DNA of 64,000 nucleotides from Desulfomicrobium apsheronum (GTDB lineage: Bacteria > Desulfobacterota > Desulfovibrionia > Desulfovibrionales > Desulfomicrobiaceae), in contig NZ_FORX01000001.1 in assembly GCF_900114115.1 (NCBI RefSeq), positions 124,001-188,000 on the forward strand, read 5' to 3'. The position numbers were made by a program, and so were the translations under genes. Positions 43,760 to 52,796 of this stretch are shown one piece after another. The first letter of the stretch is position 1; every line of letters starts with the position of its first letter. The notes below the pieces were generated by a model. It did no database searches. It worked only from the letters and a program-made list of their open reading frames with translations, and was not told the origin of the DNA.

Positions 43760-45751
43760 ATGCCTCAGATTCCTGTTAAAGACGTGATCAAGGGTCTGGC
43801 CTGCGCAGAGCCCGAACTCGTTGAGATTGATACCGACATTCTTATGGTCGGCGGTGGTATGGGTAACTGCGGTACTGCTTTCGAAGCAGTGCGCTGGGCC
43901 GACAAGGTTGGCGGCGACATCAAGATCCTTTTGGTTGACAAGGCTGCTGTCGATCGCGGCGGCGCGGTTGCTCAGGGTCTTTCCGCCATCAACACCTACA
44001 TCGGCGAGAACGATGTCGACGACTATGTCCGCATGGTCCGCACCGACCTCATGGGCATCGTTCGCGAAGACTTGATCTACGACCTTGGCCGCCACGTGGA
44101 TGACTCCGTTCATCTGTTCGAAGAATGGGGCCTGCCTTGCTGGGTCAAGAAAGACGGCAAGAACCTGGACGGCGCTCAGGCCAAGAAAGAGGGCATGTCC
44201 CTGCGCTCTGGCGCAGCTCCTGTCCGCTCCGGCCGCTGGCAGATCATGATCAACGGTGAGTCCTACAAGGTCATCGTTGCTGAAGCTGCAAAGAATGCCC
44301 TTGGTTCCGATCGTTACCTGGAGCGTATTTTCATCGTTAAGCTGCTGCTTGACGCCAAGACGCCCAACCGTATCGCCGGTGCTGTCGGCTTCTCTGTTCG
44401 TGAAAACAAAGTGTACGTCATCAAAGCCAACGCCATGTCCGTTGCTTGCGGTGGCGCCGTCAACGTATACCGTCCCCGCTCCACTGGTGAAGGTCTTGGT
44501 CGTGCATGGTATCCCGTATGGAACGCCGGCTCCACCTACACCATGTGTGCCCAGGTTGGCGCTGAAATGACCATGATGGAAAACCGCTTCGTACCCGCCC
44601 GCTTCAAGGACGGTTACGGCCCGGTTGGTGCATGGTTCCTGCTCTTCAAGGCCAAAGCAACCAACGCCAAGGGTGAAGACTATTGTGTCACCAACCGCGC
44701 CATGTTGAAGCCTTACGAAGATCGCGGTTACGCCAAGGGTCACATCATCCCGACCTGTCTGCGCAACCACATGATGCTTCGCGAAATGCGCGAAGGTCGC
44801 GGTCCCATCTACATGGACACCGCCACCGCTCTGCAGACCACCTTCAAGGATCTGTCCAAGTCCGAGCAGAAGCATCTTGAGTCCGAAGCTTGGGAAGACT
44901 TCCTGGATATGTGTGTTGGTCAGGCCAACCTGTGGGCCGCCATGAACATCAAGCCCGAAGAGCGCGGTTCCGAAATCATGCCCACTGAGCCTTACCTGCT
45001 CGGTTCGCATTCCGGTTGCTGCGGTATCTGGGTTTCCGGTCCGAACGAGGCTTGGGTTCCTGAAGAGTACAAGGTCAAGGCTGACAACGGCAAAGTGTAC
45101 AACCGCATGACCACCGTAAACGGTCTGTGGACATGTGCTGACGGCGTTGGCGCTTCCGGCCACAAGTTCTCCTCCGGTTCTCATGCTGAAGGCCGCATCG
45201 TTGGCAAGCAGATGGTCCGTTGGGTTGTCGATCACAAGGATTTCCAGCCCACCTTGGCTGTTTCCGCTGCTGATCTGAAGAAAGAGATCTACGATCCTTG
45301 GTACACCTACGAGCAGTTCAAGGGTGCTTCCACTGATCCGGTAGTCAACCCGAACTACATCTCCCCCAACAACTTCATGATGCGCCTCATCAAGTGCACC
45401 GATGAATACGGCGGAGGTTGCGCTACCCTGTACACCACCTCTGACAGACTGCTCGACACGGGCTTTGGCCTTCTCGACATGCTGGAAGAAGATTCCAAGA
45501 AATTGGCGGCTCGTGACCTGCACGAACTGCTTCGTTGCTGGGAGCAGTACCACAGACTGTGGACCGTTCGCCTGCACATGCAGCACATTCGTTTCCGTCA
45601 GGAAAGCCGTTACCCCGGTTTCTACTATCGCGCAGACTTCATGGGTCTGGACGATGCCAAGTGGAAGTGCTTTGTTAACTCCAAGTTCAACCCGGCCACT
45701 GGTGAAACCGAGATCTTCAAGAAACATTACTACCAGATCATCCCTGTCTAG
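43760..45751 (+). CDS. aprA: Adenylylsulfate reductase, alpha subunit
   Basis: The 663-residue FAD subunit reduces APS to sulfite and AMP. The dinucleotide fold is DILMVGGGMGNCGTAFEA. The succinate-dehydrogenase-like body includes DRGGAVAQGLSAINTY and GSHSGCCGIWVSGPNEAW. The C-terminus is complete (TEIFKKHYYQIIPV). AGGAGG lies seven bases before the start. Codon use is noticeably biased toward a few codons, as expected for a very abundant protein. A strong terminator follows. Confidence 0.98.
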   Translation: MPQIPVKDVIKGLACAEPELVEIDTDILMVGGGMGNCGTAFEAVRWADKVGGDIKILLVDKAAVDRGGAVAQGLSAINTYIGENDVDDYVRMVRTDLMGIVREDLIYDLGRHVDDSVHLFEEWGLPCWVKKDGKNLDGAQAKKEGMSLRSGAAPVRSGRWQIMINGESYKVIVAEAAKNALGSDRYLERIFIVKLLLDAKTPNRIAGAVGFSVRENKVYVIKANAMSVACGGAVNVYRPRSTGEGLGRAWYPVWNAGSTYTMCAQVGAEMTMMENRFVPARFKDGYGPVGAWFLLFKAKATNAKGEDYCVTNRAMLKPYEDRGYAKGHIIPTCLRNHMMLREMREGRGPIYMDTATALQTTFKDLSKSEQKHLESEAWEDFLDMCVGQANLWAAMNIKPEERGSEIMPTEPYLLGSHSGCCGIWVSGPNEAWVPEEYKVKADNGKVYNRMTTVNGLWTCADGVGASGHKFSSGSHAEGRIVGKQMVRWVVDHKDFQPTLAVSAADLKKEIYDPWYTYEQFKGASTDPVVNPNYISPNNFMMRLIKCTDEYGGGCATLYTTSDRLLDTGFGLLDMLEEDSKKLAARDLHELLRCWEQYHRLWTVRLHMQHIRFRQESRYPGFYYRADFMGLDDAKWKCFVNSKFNPATGETEIFKKHYYQIIPV

Positions 45752-45763
45752 TTTACGGGCCAA

Positions 45764-45795
45764 AAGGCTGCGGGTCCTTCCCGCAGCCTTTTTTC
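45764..45795 (+). terminator. Intrinsic terminator of aprBA
   Basis: AAGGCTGCGGG (45764-45774) pairs perfectly with CCCGCAGCCTT (45780-45790) around TCCTT, followed by further T residues. Confidence 0.95.
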
Positions 45796-45805
45796 TCTAT
45801 CAGGA

Positions 45806-45871
45806 AATAGAATGGTCTATGCATGATCTGTAACCTCTGGTAGTTATAGATTATGCTTGGGCCATTCTATT
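45806..45871 (+). promoter_or_regulatory. Long imperfect hairpin between aprA and qmoA
   Basis: AATAGAATGG (45806-45815) pairs with CCATTCTATT (45862-45871). Inside, GCATGATCT (45821-45829) pairs with AGATTATGC (45848-45856) with one G-U, around an 18-base apical loop. TCTAT (45816-45820) could instead pair with ATAGA (45846-45850), so alternative folds are possible. It ends 42 bases before the qmoA start. It could be an operator or an mRNA leader element. Confidence 0.5.
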
Positions 45872-45913
45872 CATTTTTATGGCCTTCAACTTAAGTGCTC
45901 TGGGAGGAATCGA

Positions 45914-47155
45914 ATGGCTAGCAACAGCATACTTGTCATCGGTGGTGGCTTTGCAGGACTCACCGCCGCCCTCGAGGCCGCTGAGATCGGTCATGAGGTC
46001 TTCATCATAGAGAAGACCCCATTTCTGGGTGGACGTGTTATGCAGCTGAACAAATATTTCCCGAAGCTGTGTCCACCTTCGTGCGGTTTGGAAATTCAGT
46101 ATCAGCGGATCAAGAACAACCCCAACGTGAAGTTTTTTACCTTGGCCGAAGTGACCAAGGTGGACGGGTCCGTTGGAAATTATGAAGTTACGGTACAGAT
46201 CAAACCGCGCTACGCTGGTCCCAGCAGCCCTGATCTTTCCGACTTGTGTGATGAGCTCTCCACGGAAGTGGTCAATGACTACGAGTTTGGCTTGGCAACG
46301 CGCAAGCCCGTGTACATGGATGCGCCTTTTGCTTTTCCGCAGCGCTACGTTGTGGACAAGGCCAGCCTGAGCGACTCGGACAAGAGCAAGGTCCAGAAAT
46401 GCGACTACCTCGATCTGACCGAGGAAGAAAAGACCATCACCTTGAGCGTTGGGTCCATCATCATCGCCACGGGCTGGAAGCCCTATGATGTGACGAATCT
46501 GTCCAACCTGGGCGCTGGCGCGGTCAAAAACTGCATTTCCAACATGCAGATGGAGCGCCTCGCATCGCCTTATGGCCCGACCAGCGGAAAGATTCTTCGG
46601 CCTTCCGATGGCCGCGAGCCCAGAAAAATTGCATTCGTGCAGTGTGCCGGCTCTCGTGACGAGAACCATCTGCATTATTGCTCTTACATTTGTTGCATGG
46701 CTTCCCTGAAGCAGGCACAATATGTTCGCGAACAGTACCCTGACGCTGAAGTGACTATCTATTACATTGATTTGCGGACTCCTGGCCGTTACGACACTTT
46801 CGCCAAGAAGATTCTGGCGGATGAGAAGATCTTCGCCGTCAAAGGCAAGGTTGCTGCGGTTGAGCAGGACAACGCAGGCGATGACGTGTGGCTCACCGTT
46901 GAAGATGCGGTGTCATGCTCCAAGTCTGTCGAACGTTTCGATCTCGTGGTTCTGGCCACAGGAATGCAGCCCAGCCTGGCCGGCGCTTCCCTGCCAATCG
47001 ATGTCCCGGTTGATGCCGAAGGGTTCATCGTTGGAGGGGAGGAAAAAGGTATTTTCGCCGCGGGCTGTGCCAAACAACCTCTGGACGTTATGAAGTCGGC
47101 CCAGTCTGCCACCGGGGCAGCGATGAAAGCGATCCAGACGGTGAGAGGGAGGTAG
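45914..47155 (+). CDS. qmoA: QmoA, HdrA-like flavoprotein subunit
   Basis: This is 413 residues from the ATG at 45914, which follows GGGAGGA; the open frame extends to 45857 but overlaps the hairpin. It opens with a FAD loop ILVIGGGFAGLTAALEAAEI and resembles HdrA of heterodisulfide reductases (KLCPPSCGLEIQYQRI, and a second FAD region ending AAGCAKQPLDVMKSAQSATG). Qmo moves electrons from menaquinol toward AprBA in sulfate reducers. qmoB begins 3 bp after the stop. Confidence 0.96.
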   Translation: MASNSILVIGGGFAGLTAALEAAEIGHEVFIIEKTPFLGGRVMQLNKYFPKLCPPSCGLEIQYQRIKNNPNVKFFTLAEVTKVDGSVGNYEVTVQIKPRYAGPSSPDLSDLCDELSTEVVNDYEFGLATRKPVYMDAPFAFPQRYVVDKASLSDSDKSKVQKCDYLDLTEEEKTITLSVGSIIIATGWKPYDVTNLSNLGAGAVKNCISNMQMERLASPYGPTSGKILRPSDGREPRKIAFVQCAGSRDENHLHYCSYICCMASLKQAQYVREQYPDAEVTIYYIDLRTPGRYDTFAKKILADEKIFAVKGKVAAVEQDNAGDDVWLTVEDAVSCSKSVERFDLVVLATGMQPSLAGASLPIDVPVDAEGFIVGGEEKGIFAAGCAKQPLDVMKSAQSATGAAMKAIQTVRGR

Positions 47156-47158
47156 GTC

Positions 47159-49450
47159 ATGGCCGACAAGATTGGTGTATATTTTGATGAATCAAGCCTT
47201 GGCGGGGTTCTCGACATCCAGAGACTGTGCGACGGAGTGCAGAAAAAATGGAGTGATTGCTGTCCCGTAGTCAAGGTACATCCGAGGCTGGCTACCGACG
47301 AAGGACGGGCAATGATCCAGGCGGACATCGATGCCGGGCTGATCAATGCTGTCTGCGTTTGCGGTTCTTCGCCTCGCGTGGATTGGGATTTTTACAAGTT
47401 CGGACGGGAAATCCTGGTTGACCGGGTCAACCTGCGCGAACTTTGCGTGCTTTGTTACGAAGATCCGAGCAAGGAAAAGGTCCTTCCGGGCACCACTCCC
47501 GAATTGCTTTTCAAGATGGCCAACGACTATGTGAACATGGGCGTGGTCAAATTGCAGAAAGCGGCGGTTCCGGAAGATGGCGGGATCGATGTTGTCAACC
47601 GGGTGCTGGTCATCGGTGGCGGTTGGGCTGGCATGAGCGCGGCTCTTGATGTCGCGGCTGTCGGATACGACGTTACGCTGGTTGAAAAGAAAGACATGCT
47701 GGGTGGCGCTGCCGCCGGAATGTACAAGACCATTCCCTTTGCATTCCCCTATGACGCGGCTCATGCCACGGGCGTTGAAAAGAAGATTGCCCAGGTGCAG
47801 GCCGCCGAAAAGATCGACGTTCTCCTTGAATCCGAAATCGTCAGTATTGCCGGAGCTCCCGGCAACTACGAAGTTACAGTGAAGGTTGGCAAGGAAGAGC
47901 GCGTCGTGGCGGTCGGGTCCGTGGTTATCGCCACCGGCTGGGTGCCGCAGGATACGGCATTCCTGAAGCCGTTTGGCTACGGAACGCTCAAGAACGTGGT
48001 TACTTCCCGTGAGTTCGAGATGATGGCCAAGGCCGGTTCCGTAGTGCGCAAGAGTGATGGCGCCAAGCCTTCGAAGGTCATGTTCCTGCTCGGATTCGGC
48101 GACAAGCTCGCCCCCTTCGAGGTCAAGGAAGAGGAAGCTCGCGCCGCAGCACTGGCCGCGGCAGAGGTCAAGGAGGCCGACGACACGCCCAAGACCAACT
48201 TCGTCAAGCAGGACACCTACAAGCATTTGTCCTACAGCTCCGAACTGACTTCACTGACAGCCCTGAAGCAGGCGAACTACGTGCGCGAATTCATTCCCGG
48301 CGGCGTGGCCATGGTGGTCTATGAGCACATGATGGTCCCCGGCATGAATGAGCTGTATTACAAGGCCGCGCAGAACGACCCGAGCGTCATGATGACCAAG
48401 GGCGTGATCAGCGAAGTCCGCGACGGCGGCGATGGCGACATCGTTGTGGTACTTGAGGACACCCTTCTTGGCGCAAAGGTCGAGATCGAAGTGGACATGC
48501 TCGTGCTACCCACCGCAATGGTGCCCACTACCGCGCTTGATCCGATCCTCAAACTCCAATATCGGCAGGGCCCGGCCATGCCGGACCTTGAGCTGTTCAG
48601 CGGTTACGCCGATTCCAACTACATATGCTTCCCGTACGAAACGCGCCGCACAGGCATTTATGCCGCCGGCACGGTGCGCCAGCCCATGACCATGGCCACG
48701 GCCGAGGTCGATGCCGCCGGCGCCGCCCTGAAAGCGGTTCAGTGTCTTGAATCCTCGAACAGAGGCATGGCGGTTCACCCGCGTTCGGGCGATCTGTCCT
48801 TTCCGAAGTTCAACCTGGTGCGTTGCACCCAGTGCAAGCGCTGTACGGAAGAATGTCCTTTCGGCGCCCTGGACGAGGACGAAAAGGGCAATCCGATGCC
48901 CAATACCTCCCGTTGCCGCCGTTGTGGAACGTGCATGGGCGCCTGCCCTGAACGTGTCATCTTCTTCGACAACTACAACGTCGACCAGATCGGATCCATG
49001 ATCAAGCAGGTCGAGGTTCCCGACGATATGGAAGTGGGCGGTCCGCGCATGCTCATTCTCGCCTGCGAGAACGATGCCTACCCCGCCCTCGACATGGCCG
49101 CCCTGCGCGGCAAGAAATGGAGCCCCTACGTACGTATCGTTCCGGTGCGTTGCCTTGGTTCGGTCAATACCATCTGGATTGCCGACGCCATGTCCAAGGG
49201 CACGGACGGTTGCCTGCTGCTGGGTTGCAAGTACGGTGAAGATTACCAGTGCCATTTCGTCAAGGGCTCGGACCTGTGCAGCCGGCGCATGGCCAACATC
49301 GGTGAGACCCTGGGCAAGCTTGGCATCGAAACCGAACGGGTACAGCAGATGCAGGTCGCCATTGACGAATACGACAAGGTTCCCGGCATGATTGACGAGT
49401 TTGTTGATGCGATCACCAAGCTTGGTCCCAACCCGTTCAAGGGATACTAG
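47159..49450 (+). CDS. qmoB: QmoB, HdrA-like flavoprotein with ferredoxin and MvhD-like domains
   Basis: The 763-residue protein has an N-terminal region, then a FAD domain (RVLVIGGGWAGMSAALDVAA). It continues with two [4Fe-4S] motifs (CTQCKRCTEECPFGALDED and CRRCGTCMGACPERV) and a C-terminal MvhD-like domain (MLILACENDAYPALDMAA, IVPVRCLGSVNTIWIADAM, CLLLGCKYGEDYQCHFVKGS). The MvhD domain suggests an electron-bifurcation-like link. It overlaps none of its neighbours and is separated from qmoC by 11 bp. Confidence 0.96.
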   Translation: MADKIGVYFDESSLGGVLDIQRLCDGVQKKWSDCCPVVKVHPRLATDEGRAMIQADIDAGLINAVCVCGSSPRVDWDFYKFGREILVDRVNLRELCVLCYEDPSKEKVLPGTTPELLFKMANDYVNMGVVKLQKAAVPEDGGIDVVNRVLVIGGGWAGMSAALDVAAVGYDVTLVEKKDMLGGAAAGMYKTIPFAFPYDAAHATGVEKKIAQVQAAEKIDVLLESEIVSIAGAPGNYEVTVKVGKEERVVAVGSVVIATGWVPQDTAFLKPFGYGTLKNVVTSREFEMMAKAGSVVRKSDGAKPSKVMFLLGFGDKLAPFEVKEEEARAAALAAAEVKEADDTPKTNFVKQDTYKHLSYSSELTSLTALKQANYVREFIPGGVAMVVYEHMMVPGMNELYYKAAQNDPSVMMTKGVISEVRDGGDGDIVVVLEDTLLGAKVEIEVDMLVLPTAMVPTTALDPILKLQYRQGPAMPDLELFSGYADSNYICFPYETRRTGIYAAGTVRQPMTMATAEVDAAGAALKAVQCLESSNRGMAVHPRSGDLSFPKFNLVRCTQCKRCTEECPFGALDEDEKGNPMPNTSRCRRCGTCMGACPERVIFFDNYNVDQIGSMIKQVEVPDDMEVGGPRMLILACENDAYPALDMAALRGKKWSPYVRIVPVRCLGSVNTIWIADAMSKGTDGCLLLGCKYGEDYQCHFVKGSDLCSRRMANIGETLGKLGIETERVQQMQVAIDEYDKVPGMIDEFVDAITKLGPNPFKGY

Positions 49451-49461
49451 GAGGAGCATGT

Positions 49462-50688
49462 ATGTCCAAAACAATAAAGATTGAGCCTAATCTGCAGTTC
49501 GTCAAGGAACTGCAGGAGGTGGGTGGTGCGGATCTCAAGAAGTGCTACCAGTGCGCTACCTGCTCTGTCGCATGCCCCATGTCTCCTGCGGACAATCCCT
49601 ATCCGCGCAAGGAAATGGTCTGGGCCCAGTGGGGTCTCAAAGACAAGCTGGTCAACGACATCGACATCTGGTTGTGTCACAATTGCGGAACCTGTTCCGA
49701 ACTGTGTCCTCGCGGAGCAAAACCGGGAGACCTGCTGGCCGCCCTGCGCAACATGACCTACCGCAAGCTGGTGAAGCCTGCCATTATCGGCGAGTGGATG
49801 AGTTCGCCCAAGCACCTGCCCATCCTGGCGGGTATTCCTATGGCTATTTTCGCCTTCATCTGGATGATTCGTGCCGCTCTCGTGGGCTCCTTCTTTCCGC
49901 TCACGGAAGACGGCAAGATCGTTTACGGTAACCTCTTCCCCGGTGATTTCACCATTGACCCCCTGTTCGGACTGGTCGCCATCTTCGTGGCCATCTGCTT
50001 CGGGCTTGGAGTCAAGAACATGATCGACGGGTTCAAGGCCAACGTGACCGAGACGTTTGTCATCGGATACAAGAAGCCGACCTTGAAAGACGCGATCATC
50101 GCGACGATCAAGTACGATGTCCTCCAGCATTCCCGCTTCAAGAACTGCGTGGACAGCCCCGCGGATGAAGAACGGGTCAAGGGCCATCAGATTCTGTTCT
50201 ACGGTTTCGTGGCCTGCGCCATCGTCACGTCTATCGTGGCCGTGGCTCACTGGGGCGGCAAGGTCATTCCCCTGCTGGCACCTGTCGGCCATACGCCCAT
50301 GCCTCTTTGGCATCCGGTCAAGATTCTGGCCAATGTGGGCGCAGTGCTGCTGGTGACCGGTCTCACTCTGCTGACCCGTCGGCGTTTGAATTCGGACACG
50401 AAGAAGTCCGTTTCCAACTACTATGACTGGTACCTGCTCGGTGTGATCTGGGTTGTGACCCTGACCGGCATCGGCGCCCAGATCTTCCGTCTGGCGGGCG
50501 TCGCACCCCTGGCCTTCTTCACGTATTATCTGCATCTGGTCAGCATCTTCATGCTGATTGCGTATCTGCCTTGGTCCAAACTTGGGCATTTGGTGTACCG
50601 CACCACAGCGCTCATTTATGCACGGTATATTGGTCGTTTGCCCATTGACGAAAAACTCATCGAAGATGACAAAATCTTTGTTATTTAA
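49462..50688 (+). CDS. qmoC: QmoC, Fe-S and heme b membrane subunit
   Basis: The 408-residue protein fuses an HdrC-like N-terminal part with two [4Fe-4S] sites (CYQCATCSVACP and CHNCGTCSELCP) to a membrane part resembling HdrE/NarI. About six hydrophobic segments contain conserved His residues (for example TYYLHLVSIFMLIAYLPWSK). It is the quinone-interacting anchor of Qmo. AGGAGG precedes the start by seven bases. qmoD begins 15 bp downstream. Confidence 0.96.
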   Translation: MSKTIKIEPNLQFVKELQEVGGADLKKCYQCATCSVACPMSPADNPYPRKEMVWAQWGLKDKLVNDIDIWLCHNCGTCSELCPRGAKPGDLLAALRNMTYRKLVKPAIIGEWMSSPKHLPILAGIPMAIFAFIWMIRAALVGSFFPLTEDGKIVYGNLFPGDFTIDPLFGLVAIFVAICFGLGVKNMIDGFKANVTETFVIGYKKPTLKDAIIATIKYDVLQHSRFKNCVDSPADEERVKGHQILFYGFVACAIVTSIVAVAHWGGKVIPLLAPVGHTPMPLWHPVKILANVGAVLLVTGLTLLTRRRLNSDTKKSVSNYYDWYLLGVIWVVTLTGIGAQIFRLAGVAPLAFFTYYLHLVSIFMLIAYLPWSKLGHLVYRTTALIYARYIGRLPIDEKLIEDDKIFVI

Positions 50689-50703
50689 TTAAAGGAGGAC
50701 ACC

Positions 50704-51378
50704 ATGTCTGAAGCTCGCAAGATTTTTCCCATGGATACTTTTGTGGCCTACCTGAAGGGTGATGGCAACGCTTCCGTTGCCGAGATGCTGGGCTACCTGA
50801 CCCAGAAAGACCTGGATGGCGATTCCACTCCTTTTGCCGCGGCTCTGGCCAAGGCCTGGATTTATGAGCAGCATCCCGAATTGACCAAGATGTCCAAGGG
50901 ACAGATGGTCGAGCTGGGACAGTCCGTCTCCGTCGCGCCCATGCCTGTCAAGGCCAAGGCCGAAGTGGACGAAGTCTTTGCCAAGCTGGCCGACTACAAG
51001 GGCCAGATCAACGCCAAGAGCGCCAAGGTCGACGAACTGACCAAGGCCCTGGCCGCCAAGGACGCCGAGATCGCCGCCCTGAGCGCCAAGGTCAAGGAAT
51101 TCGAAGGACAGAAGAAGGGCGAAGCCGAAGCTCTGTTCGTGACCACTGAAGCTCGTATCGTCGAATTCACCGGCAAGCTCGAAGCCCTGCTGAAGGAAGT
51201 CGAGGAAGTGAAGAAGACCGGCGTGGTTGTCGCAGGCGTAGCCGGCGTTGCCGCTGCCGCCGGCGCAGCTGCTCCCGCCGCTGCCGAAGCCGCTGGTGCT
51301 CCTGCCGAAACTGCTGCCGGTACCGATTTCGGTTTCGCCGGCGGATCGCAGGACCCCTTCGCCGATTCCAACTGGTAG
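50704..51378 (+). CDS. qmoD: QmoD-like protein at the end of the qmo operon
   Basis: The 224-residue protein is unique to sulfate reducers of this type and follows qmoC with AAAGGAGG before its ATG. The N-terminal half is globular (FPMDTFVAYLKGDGNASVAE, LAKAWIYEQHPELTKMSKGQ). Residues about 90-160 are a coiled coil (KVDELTKALAAKDAEIAALS). An Ala/Pro-rich linker follows. A QmoD protein is known from Desulfovibrio vulgaris, but its mechanism is not settled. Its position argues for a role in Qmo assembly or coupling to AprBA. A terminator follows. Confidence 0.85.
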   Translation: MSEARKIFPMDTFVAYLKGDGNASVAEMLGYLTQKDLDGDSTPFAAALAKAWIYEQHPELTKMSKGQMVELGQSVSVAPMPVKAKAEVDEVFAKLADYKGQINAKSAKVDELTKALAAKDAEIAALSAKVKEFEGQKKGEAEALFVTTEARIVEFTGKLEALLKEVEEVKKTGVVVAGVAGVAAAAGAAAPAAAEAAGAPAETAAGTDFGFAGGSQDPFADSNW

Positions 51379-51401
51379 AAACGCACTTGCATCACTGCCT
51401 C

Positions 51402-51434
51402 AAAGGCTCCTCCTCCGGGGGGAGCCTTTTTTTT
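51402..51434 (+). terminator. Intrinsic terminator of qmoABCD
   Basis: AAAGGCTCC (51402-51410) pairs with GGAGCCTTT (51421-51429) around a GC-rich loop that can also pair, followed by a run of T residues. Confidence 0.93.
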
Positions 51435-51518
51435 AGCCTGCCGCGCAGGCTGAAAACGTTGCAATAAGGGCGTGATTCTGGGAAGTTGCCGGATAAATCA
51501 CAAGAGCAGGAGGCGATG

Positions 51519-51980
51519 ATGAAATACTGGTTGATGAAGACTGAGCCAGGGTGTTTTTCCATCGATGATCTGGCAGCTGCGCCAAACCAGACTTCGAGTT
51601 GGGACGGTGTGCGCAACTTTCAGGCCCGCAATTTCATGCGCGACCAGATGAGCGTTGGCGATCTGATCCTTTTTTATCACAGCGTGAAGAATCCGGGCGT
51701 GGTGGGTATCGCCCGGGTGGCGCGAGAAAGCTACCCGGACCACACGGCCCAGGATCCTGGGGATCAGCACTTTGATCCGCGCTCCACGCCGGAAAATCCT
51801 TTGTGGTTCATGGTCGATGTGCAGTTCGTAGAGAAATTTGCGCATCCGGTCCCGCTTGGGTCATTGCGCGGTGTGAAGGGGCTTGAAAGGATGGAACTTC
51901 TGAAAAAGGGGTCGCGGCTTTCGGTCATGCCCGTGACGGAAGAGGAATTCGAGATCGTCGTTCGTCTTGGGAGGCAGTGA
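51519..51980 (+). CDS. EVE-domain protein
   Basis: This is 153 residues from the second of two adjacent ATGs, with AGGAGG five bases upstream of 51519. The EVE fold is clear: MKYWLMKTEPGCFSIDDL, WDGVRNFQARNFMRDQM, GDLILFYHSVKNPGVVGIAR and DPRSTPENPLWFMVDV. EVE domains read modified bases in DNA or RNA (Thy28/YTH-like cage) and occur in stress and anti-phage systems as well as alone. No partner gene is near, so the ligand is unknown. It converges with the liv operon. Confidence 0.92.
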   Translation: MKYWLMKTEPGCFSIDDLAAAPNQTSSWDGVRNFQARNFMRDQMSVGDLILFYHSVKNPGVVGIARVARESYPDHTAQDPGDQHFDPRSTPENPLWFMVDVQFVEKFAHPVPLGSLRGVKGLERMELLKKGSRLSVMPVTEEEFEIVVRLGRQ

Positions 51981-52007
51981 CTTTTTGGAATGGACTCAAG
52001 ATCGCAG

Positions 52008-52043
52008 ACAAAAAAGCCACGCCGGTGTTTACGACGTGGCTTT
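52008..52043. terminator. Terminator between the EVE gene and livF (bidirectional)
   Basis: AAAGCCACG (52013-52021) pairs with CGTGGCTTT (52035-52043). On the minus strand a run of six T residues follows (terminating livF); on the plus strand the tail is TTTGCGCTTT. Confidence 0.85.
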
Positions 52044-52072
52044 GCGCTTTCAAAGAATGGGGGTGCGTGGGG

Positions 52073-52786
52073 CTAGTGCCCTCCGCCCAGATATGCCTGC
52101 TGCACCTGTTCGTTTTTGAGCAGATTGGCCGCCGTATCGGCCAGCACGATGTTGCCGACCTCCATGACATAGCCACGATGGGCCAGCTTGAGGGCGGCCT
52201 TGGCATTCTGCTCGACCAGGATGACGGTCACGCCGGTTTTGTTGATTTCCTTGACCGTGTCGAAGATTGATTTGACCAGAATCGGAGCCAGGCCAAGGCT
52301 TGGCTCGTCAAGGAGCAGGATCTTGGGATTGGCCATCAGCGCCCGGCCGATGGCCAGCATCTGTTGCTCGCCTCCGCTCAGGGTTCCCGCCATCTGCTTG
52401 CGCCGTTCCTGCAGACGTGGAAAAAGCTCGTAAATCCACTTCAGGCTCTTCTGAATGCGCTCGGTGTTGGTAGACGTGAACGCTCCCAGAATAAGGTTCT
52501 CCTGCACGGTCAGAGTCGTGAAGACACGGCGACCTTCGGGACTCTGGGTGATCTTGTGCTTGACGATTTCATGCGCGGGAAGTTTGTGCAGGGCCGTGTC
52601 GCGGAAGAAGATCGTCCCTCCGGTGATGCTTACCAGTCCGCTGATGGCGTTGAGCGTTGTCGATTTCCCGGCGCCGTTGGCTCCGAGGATGGTTACGATT
52701 TCGCCTTCTTCAACTTCGAGGTTGATTCCGTGCAGGGCTTCGACATTGCCATAGTTCACGCGCAGATTCTCAATTTTAAGCAGCAT
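52073..52786 (-). CDS. livF: Branched-chain amino acid ABC transporter ATPase, LivF
   Basis: The 237-residue ATPase starts at 52786 (AAAGGA six bases upstream); the frame extends to 52918 without support. Walker A is LGANGAGKSTT, the signature LSGGEQQMLAIGRAL, and Walker B KILLLDEPSLGL. LivF pairs with LivG at the inner face of the LivHM permease. It is the last gene of the livJHMGF operon, followed by a terminator. Confidence 0.96.
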   Translation of the reverse strand: MLLKIENLRVNYGNVEALHGINLEVEEGEIVTILGANGAGKSTTLNAISGLVSITGGTIFFRDTALHKLPAHEIVKHKITQSPEGRRVFTTLTVQENLILGAFTSTNTERIQKSLKWIYELFPRLQERRKQMAGTLSGGEQQMLAIGRALMANPKILLLDEPSLGLAPILVKSIFDTVKEINKTGVTVILVEQNAKAALKLAHRGYVMEVGNIVLADTAANLLKNEQVQQAYLGGGH

Positions 52787-52796
52787 GTGTGGTCCT

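Noticed and set aside
43718-45763. 681-codon minus-strand frame opposite aprA
   Set aside because: It spans aprA exactly on the opposite strand. It is a consequence of aprA codon bias.
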